From Monoplex corrugatus (Eukaryota; Mollusca; Gastropoda; Littorinimorpha; Ranellidae): a stretch of 64,000 nucleotides of DNA. This document shows, one piece after another, positions 44,901 through 50,342 of this stretch. Each line of letters begins with the position of its first letter. Position 1 is the stretch's first letter. The position numbers and the translations under genes are program-made. The DNA lies in contig JAPXFY010000015.1 in the NCBI GenBank assembly GCA_030674185.1, forward strand, positions 22,946,986 to 23,010,985. The letters are read 5' to 3'. The notes under the pieces were generated by a model. That model ran no database searches. It worked only from the letters and a program-made list of their open reading frames with translations, and was not told where the DNA came from.

Positions 44901-47413
44901 CGGCATTTATCTGACAAGTTTCCTGAACCAGCACAAAACCCTATGTGCTGACAAGGTCTTGAAATGAGGAAAGGGAAGAAGGGACCAATAAAACACTACG
45001 CTGACTCCACCAGAATGATGAAAACATTAAGATGGGCAGTAAACAGGCCAGTTTATAATGTTGCAGGCTGGGATTGAACTCAAGATATCAGATCCATGGC
45101 TCTACCAATTAGCCATGCTGTGTTAGCTGTGAGTAAGTACCAGAAGTGTCATGCTGTTAGCTGTGAGGAGTACCAGAAGTGTCATGCTGTTAGCTGTGAG
45201 TGAGTACCAGAAGTGTCATGCAGTTAGCTGTAAGTACCAGAAGTGTCGTGCAGTTAGCTGTGAGTGAGTACCAGAAGTGTCATGCTGTTAATTGTGAGTG
45301 AGTACCAGAAGTGTCATGCTGTTAGCTGTGAGTGAGTACCAGAAGTGTCATGCTGTTAGCTGTGAGTGCAGTACCAGAAGTGTCATGCAGTTAGCTGTGA
45401 GTAATACCAGAAGTGTCATGCAGTTAGCTGTGTGAGTGAAGTACCAGAAGTGTCATGCTGTTAGTTGTGAGTGAGTACCAGAAGTGTCATGCTTTTAGTC
45501 TGTGAGGGAGTACCAGAAGTGTCATGCTGTTGTGAATGAGTACCAGAAATGTCATGCGTTAGCTGTGAGTGAGTACAGAAGTGTCATGCTGTTAGCTGTG
45601 AGTGAGTACCAGAAGTGTCATGCTGTTAGTTGTGAGTGAGTACCAGAAGTGTCATGCTGTTAGCTGTGAGTACCAGAAGTGTCATGCTGTTAGCTGTGAG
45701 TGAATACCAGAAGTGTCATGCTGTTGCTGTGAGTGAGTACCAGAAGTGTTATGCAGTTAGCTGTGAGTGAGTACCAGAAGTGTTTATGCTGTTAGTTGTG
45801 AGTGAGTGCCAGAAGTGTCATGCAGTTATCTGTGAGTACCAGAAGTGTCATGCGTTATTGTGAGTACCAGAAGTGTCATGCTGTTAGTTGTGAGTACCAG
45901 AAGTGTCATGCTGTTAGTTGTGAGTACCAGAAGTGTCATGCTGTTAGTTGTGAGTACCAGAAATGTCATGCTGTTAGCTGTGAGTCAGTACCAGAAGTGT
46001 CATGCTGTTAATTGTGAGTACTAGAAGTGTCATGCAGTTAGCTGTGAGTGAGTATCAGAAGTGTCATGCTGTTAGCTGTGAGTACCAGAAGTGTCATGCT
46101 GTTAGCTGTGAGTGAGTACCAGAAGTGTCATGCTGTTAGCTGTGAGTACCAGAAGTGTCATGCTGTTAGCTGTGAGTGAGTACCAGAAGTGTCATGCTGT
46201 TAGCTGTGAGTAAATACCAGAAGAAGTGTCATGCTGTTAGCTGTGAGTATCAGAAGTGTCATGCTGTTAGCTGTGAGTAAATACCAGAAGAAGTGTCATG
46301 CTGTTAGCTGTGAGTATCAGAAGTGTCATGCTGTTAGCGAGTACCAGAAGTGCATGCTGTTAGTGTGAATGAGTACCAGAAGTGTCATGCTGTTAGTTGT
46401 GAGTATCAGAAGTCATGCTGTTAGTTGGAGTGAGTACCAGAAGTGTCATGCTGTTAGTTGAGTGAGTACCAGAAGTGTCATGCTGTGAGTGAGTACCAGA
46501 AGTGTCATGCTGTTAAATTGGTGAGTACCAGAAGTGTCATGCTGTTAGCTGTAAGTACCAGAAGTGTCATGCTGTTAGCTGTAAGTACCAGAAGTGTCAT
46601 GCTGTTAGCTGTGAAGTACCAGAAGTGTCATGCTGTTAGCTGTAAGTACCAGAAGTGTCATGCTATTAGTGTGAGTGAGTACCAGAAGTATCATGTTATT
46701 AGTTGTCAGTACCAGAAGTGTCATGCTGTTAGCTGTGTAGTGAGTACCAGAAGTGTCATGCTGTTAGCTGTAGTGAGTACCAGAAGTGTCATGCTGTTAG
46801 CTGTTATAGTACCAGAAGTGTCATGCAGTTAGCTGTGAGTCATTACCAGAATTGTCATGCAATTAGCTGTGAGTGAGTACCAGAAGTGTCATGCAGTTAG
46901 CTGTGAGTGAGTACCAGAAGTGTCATGCTGTTAGCTGTAGTGAGTACCAGAAGTGTCATGCTGTTAGCTGTTAGGAGTACCAGAAGTGTCATGCTGTTAG
47001 CTGTGAGTGAGTACCAGAAGTGTCTTGCTGTTAGCTGTTAGTCAGTACCAGAAGTGCTCTTGTAATGCCGAACCAAACAAAGGTCGAGGTCTCTGCCACC
47101 TCACTCACCTATAACCTCAGGGTTATGGGACAACTCAGGGTTATGGGACAGATTTTACCCAACATTTTACCGTACTCTGTTGCAGGAAGCCATTGAGGTG
47201 TATTCCTTCGTTCCCTTTGCGGTCTGTCTGCTGTGTTCTCTTCTTTTTGTGTACTTCTTTGCACCAGAGACCAAAGGAAAGAGAATAGAGGACATCACTC
47301 TGCTTTTTAAAGCTCCTGATGAACAGAGTTCCAACAGTGTGGCTACAAATCAGAGTTACCATCGTATAGATGATAATGAAATGCTTTTACCTTTGACCAG
47401 AAACATCCAGTAG
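14724..47413 (+). CDS. SLC2A (GLUT) family facilitated sugar transporter, 12 coding exons
   Basis: Exons join as 14724-14843, 19881-19979, 26579-26739, 28968-29092, 34882-35052, 36698-36805, 37932-38020, 38797-38895, 40832-41044, 42695-42770, 43244-43371 and 47186-47413. That is 1617 nt, or 538 residues. All introns are GT-AG and the phases match. Family marks: GYNT in TM1 (62-65), sequon NQT (80-82) in the first extracellular loop, GRRG after TM2, [21 protein letters not shown] (243-247; Thr where most have Ser), QQFSGINA (317-324), VIYYST, DRLGRR (366-371), IPW with W425, NW with W449 and PETKG (490-494). The last two Trp match cytochalasin/sugar-site residues of GLUT1. The protein should have 12 membrane helices and carry hexoses by facilitated diffusion. 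It looks like a class I/II GLUT; QFS instead of QLS in TM7 leaves glucose versus fructose preference open. Confidence 0.95.
15532..15614 (+). repeat. TA dinucleotide microsatellite
   Basis: An almost pure (TA)n tract with one AAA interruption, in intron 1. Confidence 0.97.
15820..16045 (-). mobile_element. SINE fragment, same family as 44835-45117
   Basis: CAAGAGGGATTCATCGCACT, CCATATGTGCTCTACCCAAA, and AGATGGGCAGTGAATAGGCC match the SINE at 44.8 kb in order. The tRNA-like head expected at the high-coordinate end is degraded here (GGGCTTGGATTGATGCAATT). Confidence 0.6.
16483..16548 (+). repeat. GT microsatellite
   Basis: A pure (GT)n tract of about 66 bp in intron 1. Confidence 0.97.
17715..18095 (+). 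repeat. dispersed ~500-bp repeat, copy B (5'-truncated)
   Basis: It starts at GTGTTAACTGCATTTTTGGC and runs through GATGTGCAGAAGCAG to TAGCCCTGATAAGGCTTTGC and GGGCTGTAAACAATAAATAC. It lacks the first 150-200 bp seen in copies A, C, D and E, as expected for a 5'-truncated retroposon. Confidence 0.7.
18351..18612 (+). repeat. GT microsatellites plus TTA/TCA/TTG trinucleotide tract
   Basis: Long GT runs (18351-18505) with GCGCGC and GTGGTGTG interruptions are followed after 20 bp by ATT, then ATC, then TTG triplet runs (18518-18612). All lie in intron 1. Confidence 0.95.
18852..19028. mobile_element. TTAA-type MITE with a palindrome nested in a palindrome, copy 1
   Basis: TTAACCCTTGCACCCTGTCC opens the outer arm. 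A second TTAACCCTTTGGTTCCTTCA opens an inner arm, each followed by a CCACCAG block. Complementary arms follow: the inner one around CTACTGGTGGA and the outer one GGTGGATAGGGTGTGGGAGT. The far TTAA is degraded. Two related copies are at 39279 and 44378. TTAA targets suggest piggyBac-type mobilisation, which is inference. Confidence 0.6.
19447..19846 (+). repeat. CT/CTGT polypyrimidine tract before exon 2
   Basis: About 400 bp of TCTG and TCTC repeats ends only 35 bp before exon 2, so it forms an extreme polypyrimidine region upstream of the real acceptor (TTTTCTCAG). Its Ser/Leu/Cys-rich open frames are not genes. Confidence 0.95.
19881..19979 (+). CDS. sugar transporter exon 2 (residues 41-73, TM1)
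   Basis: Starts after TTTTCTCAG and ends at donor GCAGAT|GTAAGC; phase 0 at both ends. It encodes [20 protein letters not shown] and then [13 protein letters not shown], the first membrane helix with the GYNT and NAP residues typical of GLUT transporters. Confidence 0.95.
20037..20240 (+). repeat. ~50-bp minisatellite, four units
   Basis: Four units contain CTGAGAGTGAGACTG, TTTTTGTGTGCCTAGTTTGG and a (TTG)n/TTTC run. It starts about 60 bp downstream of exon 2. Confidence 0.9.
20602..21050 (+). repeat. three GT/GC tracts separated by two copies of a ~90-bp spacer
   Basis: GT runs at 20606-20666, 20756-20838 and 20941-21050 alternate with a spacer containing AGAGTGCTAC, AATATCA and ACATGCT-GTATGATACC. 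The whole block is therefore a larger tandem duplication with microsatellite arms. The ends of the last two tracts are GCGCGC-rich. Confidence 0.9.
21509..26332 (+). repeat. 29-bp satellite array, about 166 units, in intron 2
   Basis: The unit is CATTATCCACCAGGCATGAC followed by ACACTTTGG, repeated head-to-tail for 4.8 kb. Common variants are GCATTACACAC for GCATGACACAC, GAATGATCC for CATTATCC, and TATACACC for TATCCACC. The unit is not a multiple of three, so every frame stays open in a 29-codon cycle, which gives many spurious ORFs. Between 22.0 and 23.4 kb the units carry many 1-3-bp deletions; the rest is much cleaner. Spacer-free units rule out CRISPR. The array sits between exons 2 and 3. 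Confidence 0.98.
26319..26340. repeat. perfect 8-bp-arm palindrome closing the satellite
   Basis: CCACCAGG-CATTAC-CCTGGTGG. The left arm belongs to the last satellite unit and the right arm is the first unique sequence after it. Confidence 0.8.
26579..26739 (+). CDS. sugar transporter exon 3 (residues 74-127, loop 1 and TM2)
   Basis: Begins after TTTTTCAG with [20 protein letters not shown]. The NQT sequon corresponds to the N-glycosylated first extracellular loop of GLUTs. TM2 follows ([18 protein letters not shown]) and then YWANRFGR. Donor GGCAG|GTATGT splits the second Arg of the GRRG motif (phase 2). Confidence 0.95.
27295..27490 (-). repeat. dispersed ~500-bp repeat, inverted 3' fragment
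   Basis: GTTTAAAGCCCAGCCAACTG and TCATATCAGAGCTGTAACC are the complement of the repeat's 3' end. TGTTGACCACTCCATCCAAT and CTAAACATAACTAAGGGC match its middle. Confidence 0.65.
27666..27737. repeat. paired G-run and C-run
   Basis: An unbroken G-run (27666-27682) is followed 36 bp later by a C-run (27719-27737). They can pair with each other as a hairpin or form G-quadruplex/i-motif structures. It lies in intron 3. Confidence 0.85.
28505..28880 (+). repeat. degenerate ~40-bp tandem repeats before exon 4
   Basis: Eight or so diverged units carry GTGTGACACATT and TATAAAAATTATCATTATCT-like sequence. The array ends just before the pyrimidine tract of exon 4. Confidence 0.65.
28968..29092 (+). CDS. 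sugar transporter exon 4 (residues 127-169, TM3 and TM4 start)
   Basis: Starts after CTTTTCAG and completes the split Arg, giving [19 protein letters not shown], then [20 protein letters not shown] and INAG. The [13 protein letters not shown] string is highly specific for GLUT proteins. Donor GCTG|GTAAGG, phase 1. Confidence 0.95.
29480..29775 (-). mobile_element. SINE-like fragment with an internal ~85-bp tandem duplication
   Basis: GTTCTGTTTTGGATTGAGAC to CCTGGCATCAGT occurs twice in a row (near 29492 and 29581). The second copy is followed by sequence matching the SINE at 48365-48706 (GAGACTCAGCC, AGCTCATAGCATGC). No tRNA-like head is left here. Confidence 0.55.
30536..30580 (+). repeat. 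TA/TG simple repeat at the left edge of the R2-type element
   Basis: TATATATATACATATATATA and the following TGTATATATATATA abut the left direct repeat. Similar TATATG/CATATA sequence follows the right repeat, so the element appears to have landed in a TA-rich tract. Confidence 0.8.
30581..30859 (-). repeat. 279-bp direct repeat at the 3' side of the R2-type LINE
   Basis: It is the same sequence as 34336-34613 with one visible difference (five C versus four C in GTAACCCC...TTTAGAC). Read on the minus strand it starts GGATTAAATTCCCTACAGAT. It then has a tRNA-like part with box A (TTAGCACATTGG, 30815-30826) and a perfect box B (GGTTCGATCC, 30765-30774), and an A-rich linker (AAAAAATAAAAATAAAAAAT). 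A body follows with hairpin CATCCAGG-AGTCATGA-CCTGGATG, and the end is TTTCTTTCTACC. This is the anatomy of a complete tRNA-derived SINE. The LINE ORF's TAA lies in its first bases. Confidence 0.85.
30853..34101 (-). CDS. R2-type LINE polyprotein: zinc finger, reverse transcriptase, restriction-like endonuclease
   Basis: A single uninterrupted 1082-residue frame; the frame is open about 35 codons upstream without another ATG, so 34101 is the best start. Residues 10-31 hold a CACGRRF...H...C zinc finger. Residues 140-220 are very basic ([14 protein letters not shown]). The RT core has [64 protein letters not shown] and the catalytic box as FMDDTTVL. The C-terminal part has a CPLC...H...C knuckle and then a PD-(D/E)XK nuclease with [14 protein letters not shown] and the KY-GL helix, then EVGARGF. 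This order is that of R2/R4/NeSL-type LINEs, which nick DNA with the restriction-like nuclease and prime reverse transcription there. All core acidic residues are present, but the usual A/FADD is MDD. Confidence 0.93.
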   Translation of the reverse strand: MINDQLEFPCACGRRFTTKRGMKIHRTKMGCLKTHTNQQQRTAIAGETLDDQGQELNHSAKDIHADGSDADFAQALNAKRGKLNLPPAGAKEQWEKLDEELVLKLNALIGNSTLEHKLDTYGDIIYSICRDTYGVKQPKTKTPPQKSRRQQQMESIRREKRKLKKRMKTASEFEKQGLLELWKDLKAKHNALSKVESARRRKSKKKKTQDRFFKDPFDFARKLFEQPKSGTLTVGKETLEQHLRETYSDSQREAPLEIQNLVWPAAPEGKFNNKPPTLDEVKNVVKKARAKSAPGPNGIPYLLYKKCPKVLEWLHKMIRSAWRNQKISDQWMRAEGVYIPKEQNSSSINQFRPISLLNVEGKIFFSVMAARLTKYLTENKYLDMSVQKGGIPGMPGCLEHATLIWDAIQKARTEKRDIDVVWLDLANAYGSVPHDMIQLALEMYHIPENIRTMLRKYFQGFSMRFSTKEYTTDWIDLEVGIAMGCAISPILFVLAMEVILKAAMKSSGPVNLGDGYQMPPLKAFMDDTTVLSTDEEETHQILKQLDELVASSRMRFKPKKSRSLSLRKGKVADSVKFMVANQAIPTVTEEPVKSLGRWYDDSLKDTQRGCETKQTAEEGLKKIDNCGLPGKYKVWCLQFMLIPKLLWPLLIYDICTSTVEAMEAKINKYTRKWLGVPPGLTDVAFYCRQAMLKLPLKSIVEEYKVGKARLLSMLEESEDNIVRAVHPKLRTGRKWKVQEAVNNAKRNLSIKEIIGHTQTNRQGLGATKMQWWSKAKGKEKRDMIIQELKEEEDVKRVQKAVQQGQQGQWTTWDSALQRSLSWNDMWHMAPLRISFLLRSVYDLLPSNANLVKWGKADDPACPLCQKKQTVEHVLSSCKVALAQGRYTWRHNQVLKVITDVVSEKTMTPNAPIAMTTFYKAGGKQVWPERAMTTSTLPKGLLDGAVDWECTADLPEWRNYPDVISKTGMRPDIALHSDSSKQVILIELTVPYESRMEEAHIYKTEKYAGLASTLKKAGLRVKIFAIEVGARGFVGTSAYDLMKQLAISGKKRTRALKAMAEAAERSSSWIWARRNQKSKLHKD
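34102..34335 (-). other. leader between the right direct repeat and the R2-type ORF
   Basis: 234 bp of unique, non-AT-rich sequence lie between the repeat and the ATG on the minus strand, including GATCATGGTCCGTTGTG-like sequence at the start codon. It is the element's 5' UTR by position. No other reading frame of note was seen. Confidence 0.6.
34336..34613 (-). repeat. 278-bp direct repeat at the 5' side of the R2-type LINE
   Basis: It matches 30581-30859 throughout by eye except for one missing C. Box A falls at 34569-34580 and box B at 34519-34528 on the minus strand. A pol III promoter here would point into the LINE leader, although TTTT runs inside the LINE should end such transcripts. 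Confidence 0.85.
34882..35052 (+). CDS. sugar transporter exon 5 (residues 169-226, TM4-TM5)
   Basis: After TTGCACAG the frame reads [20 protein letters not shown], then [20 protein letters not shown] and [28 protein letters not shown] and the NQ in TM5 (matching Gln161 of GLUT1) are sugar-transporter hallmarks. Donor CTCG|GTGAGT, phase 1. Confidence 0.95.
35278..36475 (+). repeat. ~80-bp tandem array of splice-site-like units in intron 5
   Basis: About fourteen units each carry AAAAGGGAGATTGCTAGAAT, GGTTTGACCTTTTT, a variable T-rich run of 15-45 bp, and GACAGGTGACAGGTGAATTG. Unit lengths vary because the T-run varies. Each unit therefore looks like a polypyrimidine tract plus AG acceptor directly followed by CAG|GTGA donor-like sequence. 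The array ends about 220 bp before exon 6. Confidence 0.92.
36698..36805 (+). CDS. sugar transporter exon 6 (residues 226-262, TM6 and start of cytosolic loop)
   Basis: After TTCTTTCAG it reads [20 protein letters not shown], then [21 protein letters not shown] is the PESPR motif of the family with Ser replaced by Thr. Donor AAAAG|GTGAGA, phase 1. Confidence 0.93.
37015..37388 (+). mobile_element. LINE 3' end with RTE/Jockey-type C-terminal RT tail
   Basis: An open segment reads [20 protein letters not shown], then [20 protein letters not shown] and [17 protein letters not shown], and ends in a (ATG)n/GATGATGATG tail. The GH-R...GK-GR-R--LD pattern with a WR-MI end is the C-terminal tail of many LINE reverse transcriptases. 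Only this tail is present. A second copy is at 52530. It lies in intron 6. Confidence 0.75.
37932..38020 (+). CDS. sugar transporter exon 7 (residues 262-291, central cytosolic loop)
   Basis: After TGTTCAG it reads [20 protein letters not shown], then [10 protein letters not shown]. The LRG...V-EE--EM pattern is the intracellular helical domain between the two halves of the transporter. Acceptor phase 1, donor GTCAAG|GTACTC at phase 0; the donor is the weakest of the gene. Confidence 0.9.
38367..38600 (-). repeat. dispersed ~500-bp repeat, inverted 5' fragment
   Basis: Its complement reads CTCTTTTAGTATGAACAGTA, ACATTCTGTGCTAGTAATGT and GGTCTATTCATCTGTATC, matching the first half of copies C, D and E. 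The sequence is clearly diverged. Confidence 0.6.
38601..38700 (+). repeat. interrupted GT-rich tract
   Basis: GTGTGTGT runs broken by CATGC, CACACG and GAGCG. It lies 100 bp before exon 8. Confidence 0.8.
38797..38895 (+). CDS. sugar transporter exon 8 (residues 292-324, TM7 start)
   Basis: After TTGCAG it reads [20 protein letters not shown], then [20 protein letters not shown] lines the sugar path in GLUT TM7; the Gln pair and Asn are intact, and Phe replaces the Leu of the QLS motif. Donor AATGCT|GTATGT, phase 0. Confidence 0.95.
39279..39470. mobile_element. TTAA-type MITE with nested palindromes, copy 2
   Basis: The outer arms AACCCTTTGACTCCCACACC and GGTGTGGGAGTCAAAGGGAT are almost exact complements. 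Inside is a second palindrome, TTTAACCCTTTGATTCCCTC to GGGTGAAGGAATCAAAG, with loop CAGCTTCCAGCAGGAAACC. This is the best-preserved of the copies. Confidence 0.7.
40832..41044 (+). CDS. sugar transporter exon 9 (residues 325-395, TM7-TM9)
   Basis: After TTTCCAG it reads [20 protein letters not shown], then [40 protein letters not shown] and [15 protein letters not shown] in TM7 and DRLGRR after TM8 are conserved in GLUTs. Longest internal exon. Donor TTCCAG|GTATTA, phase 0. Confidence 0.95.
41196..41735 (+). repeat. dispersed ~500-bp repeat, copy C
   Basis: GTCCCCTGTGGGGATGCGGG to TAGCTCTGATATGGCTCTAG and GGCTTTAAACAGAAATAACG. All blocks are present in the same order as in copies A, D and E. 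It starts about 150 bp into intron 9. Confidence 0.75.
41990..42175 (+). repeat. ~57-bp minisatellite, three units
   Basis: Three diverging units carry TTTAAGAAAACTGAAGCTGA, GACTGTAATGTA and CTAAATTGAT, in intron 9. Confidence 0.8.
42365..42692 (+). repeat. ~80-bp tandem repeat running into the exon 10 acceptor
   Basis: Four units carry CACATAATAACCTGTAAT, AGAAAGTGTATGACCATATT and TGTATGCTG-GTCTTTGTA. The last unit reads CTGTGTGTGTCTTTATATTTGCAG and supplies the real 3' splice site of exon 10. Confidence 0.8.
42695..42770 (+). CDS. sugar transporter exon 10 (residues 396-421, TM10 start)
   Basis: After ATATTTGCAG it reads [20 protein letters not shown], then FATGPG. The FATGPG end joins exon 11 to give GPGAIPW, the proline-rich TM10 of GLUTs. 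Donor CCAG|GTCAGT, phase 1. Confidence 0.93.
43078..43150 (+). repeat. dispersed repeat, short 3' fragment
   Basis: TGTAGCCCTGATATGGTCTG and GTCAGCTAGGCTTAAAATTG match the repeat's 3' end only. Confidence 0.55.
43244..43371 (+). CDS. sugar transporter exon 11 (residues 421-463, TM10-TM11)
   Basis: After CTTTTGCAG it reads [20 protein letters not shown], then [20 protein letters not shown] and ELR. W425 and W449 correspond to Trp388 and Trp412 of GLUT1; AELF-QGPR is a family signature. Donor TTACGG|GTAAGA, phase 0. Confidence 0.95.
43396..43456 (+). repeat. CA / CACG microsatellite
   Basis: ACACACACAC then GCACGCACGC-type repeats, 25 bp after exon 11. Confidence 0.95.
44378..44531. mobile_element. 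TTAA-type MITE with nested palindromes, copy 3
   Basis: TTAATCCTTTGACTCCCGCA opens it and GCAGGAGTCAAAGGGTTAAC closes it. The inner palindrome has lost much of its left arm (TTAACCCGCTGGTGGATAGG, GGAGTCAGAGGGTTAAG). Both outer TTAAs survive. Confidence 0.65.
44835..45117 (-). mobile_element. tRNA-derived SINE
   Basis: On the minus strand the head reads GGCTAATTGGTAGAGCCATG and then GAGTTCAATCCCAGC, i.e. box A and box B of a tRNA-like pol III promoter. The body shares GATGGGCAGTAAACAGGCCA, CTCCATATGCACTCCACCCA and TTCAAGAGGGATTCACC with the fragment at 15820. The head abuts the satellite array that follows. Confidence 0.7.
45115..47056 (+). repeat. 30/34-bp satellite array, about 60 units, in intron 11
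   Basis: The core is TACCAGAAGTGTCATGCTGT plus TAGCTGTGAG, with an optional extra GTGA giving a 34-bp form. Many units have small indels or GCAGTTAGC for GCTGTTAGC. It ends about 130 bp before the last exon. The repeat has no spacers, so it is not CRISPR. Confidence 0.97.
47186..47413 (+). CDS. sugar transporter exon 12 (residues 464-538, TM12 and C-terminal tail)
   Basis: After TGTTGCAG it reads [20 protein letters not shown], then [25 protein letters not shown] is the conserved motif after TM12. The cytosolic tail is hydrophilic ([12 protein letters not shown]) and ends PLTRNIQ before TAG at 47411-47413. There is no obvious PDZ-binding end. Confidence 0.95.
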   Translation, partial: EAIEVYSFVPFAVCLLCSLLFVYFFAPETKGKRIEDITLLFKAPDEQSSNSVATNQSYHRIDDNEMLLPLTRNIQ

Positions 47414-47530
47414 GTCTGATTATGCTTTGGTATAATGCTGTAGTAGTGAAAGGTTTACAGGGTTTTCTATTCTTTTTTTTTCAGGAGTGAGTGAGGGTAG
47501 TGTTAGTTTTTGTTGATGTTGACGTTCTGC

Positions 47531-47779
47531 TTAACCCCTTCACTTCCGGAACTTTTTTTACAAAAAAATGGGTTACATTAGAGAAAAAATAATAAAAAAT
47601 AATTGAATTACGTAATATCTAATAAACTATATTTTTCTTGAAGGAAAATGAACTGGCTATTTATTGCGGATGTTTTTCTGTCAATCCAAGCACAGATAAC
47701 TCCAGGACAAGGGGGATAATTTACAGTACAGTGACCCCTATGCCGCAGCTACTTCCGCGGTTGGAAGTGAAAGGCTTAA
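47531..47779. mobile_element. 249-bp TTAA-type MITE in the probable 3' UTR
   Basis: TTAACCCCTTCACTTCCGGA and, at the far end, GGTTGGAAGTGAAAGGCTTAA are inverted repeats ending in TTAA on both sides. The inside is AT-rich and has no reading frame. It begins 118 bp after the transporter stop codon. Confidence 0.65.
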
Positions 47780-48110
47780 TGTAAACGGCTGAAATTTTGT
47801 TTGTGTTGTGTAATTTTTGACTGGTAAATTTTGATATGAGCAACATAAGTTGTGATAACGTAACAACGATAAATAAATCCATTGTGTGTGTGTGCATGAG
47901 TGTTTTTTTTTTTTCTCAGAGCTACCCATGTTTTGTTTGTTTACATCAGTCATATGTGTGTGTTCCTGTTTTCTGTTTTTGCTTTGTTTCGTGGTGCTGT
48001 TTCTGACCTATACTCACTTGGTTTTATTTATGACAAAAGAGAAACACTGAAAATCAATCAGTGTATTGAAGTTATTATAGGAGGCTGTGGGTTGGAACTC
48101 CCATTGGTGA

Positions 48111-48116
48111 AATAAA
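48111..48116 (+). terminator. candidate poly(A) signal AATAAA
   Basis: AATAAA followed by A-rich DNA, about 700 bp after the stop codon. Other AATAAA hexamers lie near 47626 and 47872 and at 57676, so the cleavage site used by the transporter mRNA cannot be fixed from the sequence. Confidence 0.25.
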
Positions 48117-48364
48117 AAAAATTAAGGGATTTTTCTACTGTGACTGGGTGTTACGTTACCACAGTTGAGCATGCTAGGGCTCATTTGAAAGATTTTTTTA
48201 TATACATTTTTTATAGGATCATTGCACTCAGGGAGGTTACCTTTGCGCTCACCCTTTTTTTTTTTTCCGTCCCATTTTCTATGCCACCTTAATGGCCACA
48301 GAAGCTGGAACAGTTTTTACAGTACAATGATGATGATGTAGATGAGGATGATATTCATGATGCT

Positions 48365-48706
48365 GTGGAGTTCCATCGAGGATAGAGACTGCATGACAGG
48401 GCTGTACTCAACGCTTACTATCATGATATACCTTGGCGTCGACCAGGCCCAAGAGATACAGACACCTGTGGTGATGGTTAGAAGATTTGAGCAGCACCCT
48501 CATTGACGCATCTGTAAAGTGGATGAGACTCAACTGTGTGATCCCAGTCTTCCCAATGAGCCCATAGCATGCCCAACTCTGGGTAGGAGCCGGTTAGAGC
48601 TGTAAAATTACACAATGATTTTTGAAAGGACTGGTGGGGATTTGAACCCACAACCTTCCAGTCAGTATTCCGTTGTGCTAACTGCTACACCACGGCGACT
48701 GGTTCA
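48365..48706 (-). mobile_element. tRNA-derived SINE with intact head
   Basis: On the minus strand: GTGGTGTAGCAGTTAGCACA (box A region), then GGAAGGTTGTGGGTTCAAAT and CCCC (box B), at roughly 48695-48625. The body continues through TTGGGCATGCTATGGGCTCA and ends near CAGTCTCTATCCTCGATGG. Fragments of the same family are at 29480-29775 and near 44205-44310. Confidence 0.8.
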
Positions 48707-49294
48707 TTGGAAAGACTTGGACCACAAGTCAAGTTTCATCCACTTTTATGGATGGGTCCATGAGAGTTCTGCTCAAATTTCCTGACCAGCACAGCAGGTA
48801 CTGTAACTCCAGGGCCTAGTTCACACAAGGATGTATTATGATAGTAAGTGTAGAGAACAGCCCTATCATGCAGTCTGAGACTTACTTTGTAGCATCGTGA
48901 TCATGATCCCCATTCTCATGAAATCATCAGTCATTATGGCATTGTGAAATGGTTCCAGATTCTGTGGCCCTTCACATTCTTGATTTCATGGTGACCTTGA
49001 GTTTCAGTTTTCTCTATCGCTTCCATGCCTAAGGACAATTGAGTTCTAGTTTTTGATGTTGTGTGCAAGTTTGTTTATTAGACAGAGTGCCTGCATGTCT
49101 TGTCCGTTACGGAAAGGACAAATATATTTCTGGAGTCTTGGTTATGTTCATTCATCATAACTTTGCTTTCATTTATCAGGGCAACATTTGTGGGTTTTCT
49201 TTCTTTCATTTTTGTGAGCTTTATATTATTTTTCTTATTCTATTATGAAGAGACAACCAGCACATGTGAGCTTTTGTGTTTAAAAAACATGAAA

Positions 49295-49665
49295 GGGAAA
49301 TAGTTGAAATATGTAAAGAGAAAGAATAAACAAATCATGTCACCTATATTTTTTAATAAATGAACGGAGAAAGAAATCATGTCATAGATATTTTTTTTAA
49401 TAAATGAACAGAGAAAGAAGTCATGTCACTGATGTTTTTTTTTAATGAATGAAAAAGAAAAAAATTGTGTCACAGATTTGTTTAAAATAAATGACATGAA
49501 AGAAACCATGTCACTGATTTTTGTTAATAAATGAGCAGAGAAATAAATCATGTCATAGATATTTTTTAATAAATGAACAGAGAAAGAAATCATGTCACTG
49601 ATGTTTTTTAGTAAATGAACAAGAAAGAAACCATATCACAGATTTTTTTTTAACAAATGAATCAG
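49295..49665 (+). repeat. ~58-bp minisatellite, about seven units
   Basis: Units carry AATAAATGAACAGAGAAAGA, AATCATGTCACTGAT and a T-run of 6-9 bases. Some units have lost GAGA or carry ATAGAT for CTGAT. Confidence 0.9.
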
Positions 49666-50342
49666 CTTTCATTTATAATCCGATTGTGTGCTTATGTCTG
49701 TTATAATACATGTAGACAAAGATATTCAGTATGATACATGTGGTGTGTGGTGTGATTGAATTGTAGTTTAATGCAAATAATCAGTTTCAAAGTCATAAAA
49801 TCTCAGGTGTAAAGTAGATCCAGTGTTCATAGCAATATAGTGTAAAGTAGATCCAGTGTTCATAGCAATATAATGCTTATTAGTGTTTCTGCAATTTTCA
49901 AGTGTATGGCATTTTAGTCTGAATTTGTAAATGAAAGAATTTTAGTGTAATGAAAAGATTGAACCACAAATTCTTTTATTTACAAATGTTCAGTTTCCCT
50001 AATAAAAATATCAACCACTCTAAAATCGCTTCATTTCTCCCAGGTCCAAGGATCCGCTTCCAAAATATAATGATAATATTTCAGAGAGAAAGCTGTATTT
50101 GAGAAAGTTGCCACCAACTTAACTCAGTTGAGTTGAGTGAGTTCAATTCAGTATTTCTTTGTTAGTCCACATTTGGAATGTATTTCCCTACTCACTTATT
50201 TAATGTGCATTGACATCCTTTCCATTCATGTCATCACGCATATTGTTTCCTTCCTCATATTGTAAAATGTGTAGTAGATTATTTCATATCAACAGAAGAA
50301 TTCTGTGTGTTTGTAACAAGAAATGTTTCTGTTAATATTTCT
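49666..50342. other. non-coding DNA with a short direct duplication
   Basis: AGTAGATCCAGTGTTCATAG and CAATATA occur twice (near 49813 and 49846). Otherwise unique AT-rich sequence; no gene seen. Confidence 0.5.

Noticed and set aside
48620..48700. Functional tRNA gene
   Set aside because: Box A and box B are good, but the acceptor stem does not close and the sequence continues into a shared SINE body; the same holds for the heads at 45063-45117, 54520-54600 and in the R2 repeats.
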